From positions 1 to 56,094 of the forward strand of contig CAYHOI010000002.1 in assembly GCA_964358175.1 (NCBI GenBank): a stretch of 56,094 nucleotides of DNA, written 5' to 3'. Below, one piece after another: positions 50,271 to 56,094 of the stretch (position 1 is the stretch's first letter; each line of letters starts with the position of its first letter). Below the pieces are notes generated by a model. It worked only from the letters and a program-made list of their open reading frames with translations. It was not told the DNA's origin and searched no databases. The translations under genes were made by a program, and so were the position numbers. Source of the stretch: CAYHOI01 sp964358175 (GTDB lineage Bacteria > Margulisbacteria > Riflemargulisbacteria > GWF2-35-9).

Positions 50271-50954
50271 CTATAACCAAGTTCTTCGGTGCTGTCGTTC
50301 GCCTAGCATTGAGAAAATAAGTTCTAAGTCGGTCATATGGTCGCGCAAGTTCTCACGTTTTAGGCCCTTGAACTTTTTATATTCACTCGGCGTCATGCCA
50401 AATGTGGCTTGGGATATTTCAGCAGCTAGAATAGCGTATTCTCTGTTTTCCTTTACATCTCGTTTATTCCATTCGTCCGTTAGCTCTTCTCTGACAGCAA
50501 TCCCACGCATTCTTTTTTCAATCCATGCGTCTGGATAGCCTTTAGCTTTATAGAGAGCTTTTGTTCGCTTAGTTGCTAGTTCTGGGTCTTCGATTTCTTG
50601 AATTCGCTCGTAGCCCACTTTGGCTAGCCATCTCTTGAATGGCTCAGCCTTTGGAGATGGAATAGATTGGATAATGCGAAAAACGCCTTCAGTGTTCGCA
50701 CAGTCGGTAGTATATTTCTTTCCGTCAGCTGCTTCCAATTTCAGTCCGTGACAATTTGTCACGACCTCGCTTCCTTCCTGACTTAAACGCTGTTTGAGCT
50801 TTCGCCAATATGCGCCACCATCAACCGAGTCGGCAAGTACAGTGCAAACATCTACAACTGAAAACCACCATTCATTATTAACAAGTATCTTTCGGATTTT
50901 CTTGCCTTTGAAAACAGCAATCTTGGTATATTCAGATAACGCTTCCATGCTCAT
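50271..50954 (-). CDS. BRO-N domain phage antirepressor-like protein, C-terminally shortened
   Basis: The N-terminal BRO domain (residues 8-115: IAVFKGKKIRKILVNNEWWF..., VFRIIQSIPSPKAEPFKRWL) is followed by the usual central region (RIQEIEDPELATKRTKALYKAKGYPDAWIEKRM and MTPSEYKKFKGLKRENLRDH). These DNA-binding proteins come from prophages and integrated elements. After MLGER the product ends in QHRRTWL, whereas relatives continue for tens of residues with a TT-x-I stretch; reading one base over gives TTAPKNLVIA, so a frameshift may have removed the tail. 227 aa. The ATG overlaps the stop of the HTH gene upstream (ATGA), so the two form an operon. Confidence 0.8.
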   Translation of the reverse strand: MSMEALSEYTKIAVFKGKKIRKILVNNEWWFSVVDVCTVLADSVDGGAYWRKLKQRLSQEGSEVVTNCHGLKLEAADGKKYTTDCANTEGVFRIIQSIPSPKAEPFKRWLAKVGYERIQEIEDPELATKRTKALYKAKGYPDAWIEKRMRGIAVREELTDEWNKRDVKENREYAILAAEISQATFGMTPSEYKKFKGLKRENLRDHMTDLELIFSMLGERQHRRTWL

Positions 50955-51151
50955 GAATTAACCTCCGACTTTTTATGTTCTTTAATCTTCATTTCAATAT
51001 ATTGGGTTACGGCTGAATAGGGAATTCGATAGCCACTCCGCCGACTTTCCTTATATCCTTCTAGTTTTCTTTCGCGTAGTAATTCTCTGACATAATGTTC
51101 TGAAACACGGAGCATTTCGGCGACTTCATTGGTAAGTAGTAATTTTTCCAT
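50951..51151 (-). CDS. excisionase-type helix-turn-helix protein
   Basis: A 66-residue MerR-like/HTH_17 DNA-binding protein: LLTNEVAEMLRVSEHYVREL is the helix-turn-helix and GYRIPYSAVTQYIE the wing and following helix. Such proteins act as excisionases or small regulators of mobile elements. It overlaps the BRO gene by four bases. There is no Shine-Dalgarno; the -10 box lies 7 bases upstream of ATG, so translation may be leaderless. Confidence 0.85.
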   Translation of the reverse strand: MEKLLLTNEVAEMLRVSEHYVRELLRERKLEGYKESRRSGYRIPYSAVTQYIEMKIKEHKKSEVNS

Positions 51152-51158
51152 ATTATTG

Positions 51159-51186
51159 ATTGTACATCGTTTTAATCAAAATGCAA
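51159..51186 (-). promoter_or_regulatory. sigma-70 promoter of the HTH-BRO operon
   Basis: TTGCAT (51181-51186), 16 bases, TACAAT (51159-51164), ending 7 bases before the ATG at 51151. The transcript would begin at or next to the start codon. Confidence 0.6.
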
Positions 51187-51566
51187 TTTAATGTTATTTG
51201 TCGTTGTATATCGAGTTGAAAATTTGTTAAAATATACTCATGAAAGTATCCAATAAAATGCGCAAAGTTTTGCTTTTGGGTGCCGAAGGCACCAATCGGA
51301 ACAGTCCGGCCAAAATTGGGTGAGCCCCCGTGGGGGGAAATTCGCGTTTTAGTGAGTGGTGGACCAATCTTTGACTGTGGCAATTCTATCAATATCGTTG
51401 CCTTATAGCAAGCGGGTTGCGCAACATCCCTATAGGGAATATCGGATATCGGATGTTTGTATTGGTTTATATTGATTACGATTTCTGGGTTAGGGTTTAT
51501 ATATTAGGTATTACTGCTGATATAGAGAATTTTATGTATTTAATGTGGGATTGAAAGTCACTGTGC
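51187..51566. other. AT-rich intergenic region
   Basis: No convincing gene. An open frame on the minus strand between 51153 and 51392 has no ribosome site and no recognisable content. The sequence holds a tandem ATATCGG pair near 51440-51460. Confidence 0.45.
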
Positions 51567-51632
51567 TTTTAAGCAATGAAACCTGTGGTATTAAGCAATA
51601 ACGTATAGGGTATTGAGCAATACAAGGCTCCC
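51567..51632. repeat. three 22-bp iterons
   Basis: Three direct repeats with an exact 22-bp period. The core TATTAAGCAAT (variants TTTTAAGCAAT and TATTGAGCAAT) starts at 51567, 51589 and 51611. The spacing of two helical turns suggests a protein-binding array, such as a Rep iteron set or an operator. Confidence 0.6.
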
Positions 51633-51869
51633 GGTCAACTTTCTGTATTCTCTGTCAGGCTATCAATATTTAATGTTTCGAGCTCTTGAGTCTTTTGCTC
51701 AACAAGTTCCAATAAATCTCAACGAGTGAATCACGAGATCCAGAATTTTTAGTAAGTTTTTAACCCAACTGGATTCACGCTTTACCGATCCGAGCTGAGC
51801 ATTTGTTAAAGCATTTTATCTTTGAATATGCAATTAAACTGATTTAGCTTCCTGGGTTGTGGGGAACCA

Positions 51870-51895
51870 GTCATTGCGAACGAAGTGTGGCAATC
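51870..51895. repeat. dispersed-repeat fragment (GTCATTGCGA type)
   Basis: GTCATTGCGAACGAAGTG followed by TGGCAATC has the form of a palindrome-like intergenic repeat seen in many bacterial genomes (GTCATTGCGAGCGAAGCGAAGCAATC and variants). A single copy is seen here. Confidence 0.5.
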
Positions 51896-51957
51896 ACATG
51901 TTCTGAAACGAAAAATGCCACGTCGCAAATCAAATGGTTCCTTGCAACAATACCGCA

Positions 51958-52656
51958 CCCCAGTTGATTTTCTGCTTCGCCTTGATTCGATCTGACTTGA
52001 ATGAAACCTTTGCCGAAAAAACGCACAACCCACAACGATCAATAATCTCCAAACCCGCTCAGCTAGACTGTTCAACATATTCCAACTGTCATAACCTAAA
52101 CCCTGCAACGGCTGTACGTTTCTTAACCCGACCGGCTTCACACTTTGCCAACCTGCGGTTGCCAAGCGTTCGCCGATCTAGGCTGAACGTATTCTAGAAA
52201 CATTCCGTTTTTGAATTTGCTCCCAAAACAGGCGAGTCGTTTTCAAAGAGGCGGCCCCCAGTTGAGTTTACCCGCCGAGTTGACTCGATTTGAGTTGAGC
52301 TAAAACTTGACCGACAAAACGCGCGCGACACCCCGTATCCTAACCCAGCCTAGCCTGCGTTGACACGCAGTCCAGACTTAGGCTTTTCAACATGTTCAAT
52401 CTGTCATCTTCAAAGCCACATTTCCCAAGCGACTGACAGTCTCCAAACCCGCCCGCTGTCCTGCTGACGCAGTCCAGCGACCTAGACTGTCGAACATATT
52501 CCATCTTTCGTCCTCTAAGCCCCTCAACGCACTCCCCGTTTTCTAACCCGACCTGCACTCGCCAGTCTTGCTATCGCAACCCTGACTGAGCGCAGACCTA
52601 GGCTGACCCAGCAAAACCCAGAAGCAAAACGAGTTGAGCCACGCCCCCCCCCCACT
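51958..52656. repeat. diverged long non-coding direct repeats
   Basis: Block CAGTTGA...TTGA.TCGAT.TGA..TGA......CCGA.AAAACGC at 51961-52024 recurs at 52259-52322. Block TCTCCAAACCCGC...TAGACTGT.(C)AACATATTCCA...TTTCTTAACCCGACC at 52046-52135 recurs at 52440-52552, with a partial third copy around 52378-52417. CCCC(A)CTTGAGTTGAG at 52650-52664 starts a further partial copy. Small hairpins (CTGCGT-TGAC-ACGCAG and CTGC-TGAC-GCAG) sit inside. There is a run of 10 C at 52644-52653. No coding frame is plausible. It looks like a decayed array of a longer element. Confidence 0.6.
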
Positions 52657-52733
52657 TGAGTTGAGAAACAGAGGGAATAAGGTGAGATGAGACAAAATGC
52701 TAAGCAACAAATCGCGCGAGAGACAGAGAGATT

Positions 52734-53564
52734 CTATCGATACCAAACCGCGATCTGTTTATAAAGTTTCTTATCCACATCGATCAAGAACGAATGTTCC
52801 TTGCCCTCCCAAACTAGCTGCTTTTTTGATGCTTTGACCTGGCCATAAATGAGTTGAGAGGACTTCGGCGATGCGACATTATCCTTCGAACATTGCATCA
52901 AAAGAATCGGGGCTGAAATGCGACTTAGACTGCTAGGGACATTGTTTTGGAAATCAATAAGTTGCATGGTTGAGGTTAGCGGATTGCGAATATAGGTGAT
53001 GTGCTGTCGTTCCTTGGGGATGGGAGCATCAAAATAGATAGAGTCCGATCCAAATATTCGTGAAACAGGATAAATGAAGTGACCAAATGATATTAAAGGA
53101 CTGGTCGGCATTAGAAACGCCCCGGCACAAACAACCCCATTTGGCGTTGTTTCTTCTGCAATCTTCAGCGCTGCAACGGCACCCATTGAAACCCCAAACA
53201 GATAAACCTTTGTGTATCTGCTTCGCAATTCTGAATATGCATCAGAGACCGATGAATACCACTGCTGCCATGTTGTTGTTTTAAGGTCTTCGGGTTTTGT
53301 TCCATGTCCAGCCATTCGTATGCCGAACACGTCAAAGCCTTGTGAGTACAAATAGTTGCCGATATTTCTTGTTTCTTCAGGATTTGAGGTGTAGCCGTGA
53401 ATCAGCAATACGACCTTATTGTTATGGCGGTGTGTCAGAAAATAGGAATGTCCGACCGATGTGACACCAATGGTGTTTTCGCTAGCGATGAGGTTGTCAA
53501 AATAGTTGGGTGTTGTGGCGAAGAGAACAGAGCCCAGGATTAAAAGATAGCAGAAAAACCGCAT
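52734..53564 (-). CDS. alpha/beta hydrolase (serine esterase/lipase-like), secreted or anchored
   Basis: An alpha/beta-hydrolase fold enzyme close to the S33/monoglyceride-lipase group. Seen in 276 aa: the oxyanion motif LLIHGYTSNPEE at 53-64, the nucleophile elbow GVSMG with Ser126, the acid Asp228 in CSKDNVASP, and His257 in GKEHSF, so the triad is complete. The first 20 residues (MRFFCYLLILGSVLFATTPN) form a signal peptide or anchor, which places the enzyme outside the inner membrane. Substrate unknown. It is last in a four-gene operon, 12 bases behind the UDG-like gene. The ribosome site is weak. Confidence 0.85.
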   Translation of the reverse strand: MRFFCYLLILGSVLFATTPNYFDNLIASENTIGVTSVGHSYFLTHRHNNKVVLLIHGYTSNPEETRNIGNYLYSQGFDVFGIRMAGHGTKPEDLKTTTWQQWYSSVSDAYSELRSRYTKVYLFGVSMGAVAALKIAEETTPNGVVCAGAFLMPTSPLISFGHFIYPVSRIFGSDSIYFDAPIPKERQHITYIRNPLTSTMQLIDFQNNVPSSLSRISAPILLMQCSKDNVASPKSSQLIYGQVKASKKQLVWEGKEHSFLIDVDKKLYKQIAVWYR

Positions 53565-53576
53565 TAATGCCTGAAT

Positions 53577-54236
53577 CTACAAGTTTTTAAAACTATCACA
53601 ACTTACAATTGTTTTTAGAAAATAATATGTAGCAGGTGCAGATGTCCGCGATGACGGGTGTATAAAGTCAATGATTTTAATCGTATTGAATCGGGCAATT
53701 CTTGCCCCATGGCCAGAGTCCTTCCAAGAAAGATTGGGAAATATAGTCGTTCTAAGGGATTCCCATGTCCACCCCAGAACAATAATTTCTGGATCAATGA
53801 TTGATATTTGATGATGAATATAGTTCTTATTCTGTCGTGCGTGTTGATTCATTTCTGCTTCGTTTGAAACCGATTTCCCCCCCGATTTCTTAATATTCAT
53901 GAAAGCAATCTTATGTATAGAGTTTAAGGCAGCTTGATGCCCACTCATCCAAATACTATCATACGGAGGGAAGTTGTTGAGAAGTCCATAGCTCCACTCC
54001 GCAAGTCTAATGTCAAAGGACCCTTTTAATTCATCTTTCCACCACTTTCTAAAATCTCCAGATTTTTGATCGGGATTATTTGGTTCTTTCATCATAAAGA
54101 GAATTTTTGGCGATGCTTTCTCAAACAGGTCTTCATAGATTATTCCGTCCCGCACAAATTTTGACGTATATTCACCAACTTCTGTCTCCCAAGAGTCAAA
54201 AAGCTGATTAAGTTGTTCATTTTTGTTGCCAATCAC
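53577..54236 (-). CDS. uracil-DNA-glycosylase-superfamily-like protein
   Basis: 219 residues. The pattern PKILFMMKEPNNP near 43-55, PEIIVLGWTWESLR near 148-161 and IIDFIHPSSR near 189-198 has the order and spacing of the three UDG-superfamily motifs (GxDPG-like loop, central strand, HPSxR). The catalytic water-activating residues of true glycosylases are not clear, and many relatives are uncharacterised, so DNA repair is only one option. The start is GTG with AGGAG 7 bases upstream. It lies 10 bases after the export-protein gene. Confidence 0.55.
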   Translation of the reverse strand: MIGNKNEQLNQLFDSWETEVGEYTSKFVRDGIIYEDLFEKASPKILFMMKEPNNPDQKSGDFRKWWKDELKGSFDIRLAEWSYGLLNNFPPYDSIWMSGHQAALNSIHKIAFMNIKKSGGKSVSNEAEMNQHARQNKNYIHHQISIIDPEIIVLGWTWESLRTTIFPNLSWKDSGHGARIARFNTIKIIDFIHPSSRTSAPATYYFLKTIVSCDSFKNL

Positions 54237-54246
54237 GATTTTTCTC

Positions 54247-54789
54247 CTACCTCACCGCGACCCAAATACCAACGGCAGCGCCAACGGCGGTCAGTACTTT
54301 GTACCAGTTGTCTTCCCAGAAGTCAGGTGCTTTGCCGAAATTGACGGTGACAACATCTCCGGGGTTAAGGCTAGGCAAATTCGAGTCGGTGATTGATTTC
54401 CCCATATAGGCAAGTGCTTCCGCTGGCGAATCGGCTTTCTTGACGTCCCATGTCTGTTTTCTGGGGTCTTGCTGAACAACAAAGATCGGACGTGGTGTTA
54501 CATAGACAACCACATCAGCGTTCTTAACATAGGCAGAATACTTGGCGTCAATTTTCTTTTGCAAAGCATCTAGCGTCATTCCAGATACAGCCAGTCGTCC
54601 AATGGTTGGAAGAGAAACGCTGCCATCAGGGGCAATGGTTTGTTTGGTGTCCATCTCGGACTTATTGAGAACCTTTATTTCTAGTGTATCACCAGACGCA
54701 AGAACATAGGGAACGGGAGCGGCCATTGTCATGGATAGCATCGAAAAACAGAAACAGATCAGCGTTAGTTTGATTATGAATTTATTCAT
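54247..54789 (-). CDS. Wza-like polysaccharide export protein
   Basis: A 180-residue periplasmic protein with a signal peptide (MNKFIIKLTLICFCFSMLSM, cleavage probably after MAA). The Poly_export domain follows: YVLASGDTLEIKVLNKSEMD, VSLPTIGRLAVSGMTLDALQ and KNADVVVYV. A short degenerate SLBB-like part comes next (PAEALAYMG...LNPGDVVTV), then one C-terminal hydrophobic helix (YKVLTAVGAAVGIWVAV). Full Wza proteins are about 350-380 aa, so this is a reduced form. I chose ATG 54789 because of AGAGG upstream and the signal peptide beginning there. It overlaps the end of the preceding small gene by 8 bases. Role: part of a capsule or exopolysaccharide export channel, with partners outside the window. 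Confidence 0.8.
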   Translation of the reverse strand: MNKFIIKLTLICFCFSMLSMTMAAPVPYVLASGDTLEIKVLNKSEMDTKQTIAPDGSVSLPTIGRLAVSGMTLDALQKKIDAKYSAYVKNADVVVYVTPRPIFVVQQDPRKQTWDVKKADSPAEALAYMGKSITDSNLPSLNPGDVVTVNFGKAPDFWEDNWYKVLTAVGAAVGIWVAVR

Positions 54790-55075
54790 TTTTGCCTCTG
54801 AGATACTTAACAACTTCAAGCCTAATTACATCCTGTGATAAATGGTTATACTCAGCATAGACTTGTTTGCCCATCTTTGAAGCATTCTTTAAGGCCCCGT
54901 AGGTTTCACCATTTAATGCTAGAAAATTTTGCTTTGCCATTTTCATGCTTCCTTTTGAGATCCCAATTAACCCCAAAACTCTCTCTTCTGAGTAATGAAG
55001 GTCTTCGCAACCATATTTATATAGATAAAAAGCGGTCAAAACATCTCCTTTTGTCCAATTATGCTTGGTGCTCAT
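54782..55075 (-). CDS. small conserved-looking hypothetical protein (97 aa)
   Basis: First gene of the operon. ATG 55075 follows AAGGAGGA at 7 bases, the best ribosome site in this stretch, so I reject the longer open frame reaching 55240. The product is helical (TKGDVLTAFYLYKYGCEDLH, then EERVLGLIGISKGSMKMAKQ), and the second part could be a helix-turn-helix, making it a possible DNA-binding regulator. Not recognised as a named family. Confidence 0.6.
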   Translation of the reverse strand: MSTKHNWTKGDVLTAFYLYKYGCEDLHYSEERVLGLIGISKGSMKMAKQNFLALNGETYGALKNASKMGKQVYAEYNHLSQDVIRLEVVKYLRGKNE

Positions 55076-55238
55076 CAAATTCCTCCTTAAACATTTTTGT
55101 TTCTTTTCTATATAAAGAGATTGAACTGCCAATCTGGAGATACTGTAACATTCTTTCTGTAAAATTGAAAAAAGACTCAACGATAGCGTAATTACAGAAA
55201 TTAGTGAAGCTTTGATAGCAAGTGGATTTGAGAAGGGC

Positions 55239-56094
55239 ATGGTGAGTGCAATCGGACTGATATTGAACCAAACGATGCTGATTGAACGTGACCGATATTT
55301 AAAAGCTGACCCCTATGAGCGAACAGGGGCTCGCGTTAGCAGTGGCAATGGATTTAAGGGGAAAACGTTGGCGACACGAATGGGGTCGATCCCTTTGAGG
55401 ATTCCCCAAACAAGAGACTGTTCGTTTTACCCGCAAACGATTGAAAAAGGAGTCCGCTCGGAACGAGCACTTAGACTTGCGTTGGCTGAAATGTATATCC
55501 AGGGCGTCTCGACTCGGCGTGTACTAAAAATTACGGAGGAGCTTTGCGGATTTGAGGTCAGCTCAACACAGGTCTCACGTTTAACGGCTCACCTGGACAC
55601 AGAGCTTTCAGGGTGGAGAAATAGACCGTTAGGGGCTTACCATTACCTTATCATGGATGCTCGATATGAGAAGGTGCGTTACGCTGGAGCCGTGCAAGAT
55701 ATGGCGATTATTTGGGCGATTGGCGTCACCGAAGAAGGGCTTCGCACCGTATTGGGTGTGTCGGTTTCTTTATCAGAAGCGGAACCGCATTGGCGAAAAT
55801 TCCTTACGGAACTTGTGGGACGTGGCCTACATGGGATTCAGTATATTGTGTCAGACGACCACCAAGGATTAGGTGTTGCAAGAAAAGCGGTTTTCTCGGG
55901 TGTGCCTTGGCAACGATGTCAGTTTCACCTCGCACAAAACTCACAAAACCACATTAGCAAAAGACTTAACAAGGATCTTATCGGGCAAGAAATTCGAACG
56001 ATCTTTAATGCCGCAACACAAACACAAGCCGAAGCCAACTTAAAGGCATTTATTACTCAATATGAAAAAGCAGAACCCCGTTTGACTCAATGGG
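55239..56094 (+). CDS. IS256-family (Mutator) transposase, 5' part, runs off the window
   Basis: DDE transposase of the IS256 group. The visible 285 residues align with the family throughout: YLKADPYERTGARVSSGNGF, KGVRSERALRLALAEMYIQG with VSTRRV, the first catalytic Asp in LIMDARYEKVR (D140), the second in IVSDDHQGL (D206), and WQRCQFHLAQN. The third catalytic residue (Glu) and the 3' end lie beyond 56094. The frame is open back to 55149, so the start could be earlier than ATG 55239; the upstream codons (SVITEISEALIASGFEKGM) look protein-like. Left terminal repeat not located. It points away from the export operon. Confidence 0.9.
   Translation, partial: MVSAIGLILNQTMLIERDRYLKADPYERTGARVSSGNGFKGKTLATRMGSIPLRIPQTRDCSFYPQTIEKGVRSERALRLALAEMYIQGVSTRRVLKITEELCGFEVSSTQVSRLTAHLDTELSGWRNRPLGAYHYLIMDARYEKVRYAGAVQDMAIIWAIGVTEEGLRTVLGVSVSLSEAEPHWRKFLTELVGRGLHGIQYIVSDDHQGLGVARKAVFSGVPWQRCQFHLAQNSQNHISKRLNKDLIGQEIRTIFNAATQTQAEANLKAFITQYEKAEPRLTQW

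Noticed and set aside
51153..51392. A 79-codon minus-strand open frame
   Set aside because: No Shine-Dalgarno, composition unlike a protein, and it overlaps the promoter of the HTH gene.
51958..52664. Integron attC array
   Set aside because: Repeats contain CTAACCC strings, but I found no paired R'/R'' core sites, no regular cassette genes and no integrase.
51806..52746. Several short open frames (for example 51806-52165, 52340-52558, 52543-52746)
   Set aside because: They fall in the decayed repeat region and translate repeat sequence; none has a ribosome site.

Overview
The window is bacterial and comes from a draft scaffold: a run of exactly 100 N marks a gap of unknown length at 48217-48316. 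Features that suggest a diderm (Gram-negative type) bacterium are a Wza-like polysaccharide export protein and a long beta-rich, barrel-like region in one giant protein. The codon use and gene set do not let me name a phylum. Clusters of giant proteins beside housekeeping genes are known from several uncultivated candidate phyla, but that is only a hint. All coordinates and motif positions were worked out by eye from the sequence.

Layout. (1) 71-9850, all on the minus strand, is a tight housekeeping run. In transcription order it holds a long Maf-type nucleotide pyrophosphatase, a DUF342/FapA protein, pyruvate phosphate dikinase, DNA primase (dnaG), the primary sigma factor (rpoD) and a UDPGP-family nucleotidyltransferase. 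The last three genes overlap by a few bases. (2) 9911-48651, also minus strand, is a 38.7-kb block of only five genes coding for giant proteins of at least 2755, 3540, 2070, 2201 and 2226 residues. None has a recognisable signal peptide. Together they hold TPR-like helical repeats, a transglutaminase-like domain followed by a beta-rich region, a large membrane protein, and a weak sugar-nucleotidyltransferase-like motif. (3) 49071-52733 is an accessory zone: tRNA-Leu(UAA), an ISAs1 transposase remnant, a HEPN/MNT toxin-antitoxin pair, an excisionase-like HTH gene with a BRO-N antirepressor gene, 22-bp iterons, and about 1.5 kb of decayed non-coding repeats. (4) 52734-55075, minus strand, is a four-gene operon with a Wza-like export protein, a UDG-superfamily-like protein and an alpha/beta hydrolase. 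(5) A plus-strand IS256-family transposase runs off the right edge.

The most interesting result is regulatory. Four of the five giant genes carry the same 27-bp element directly upstream: GAAATTTY, exactly 11 bases, then NMCGATAW. This has the geometry and sequence of a sigma-28 (FliA/WhiG-type) promoter. The fifth gene lies 2 bases behind its neighbour and should be co-transcribed. Two of these promoters sit so close to the ATG that the mRNAs should be leaderless. The five giant genes therefore look like one regulon under an alternative sigma factor: a candidate undescribed envelope or surface machine. Its function is inferred only from domain hints and is not established.
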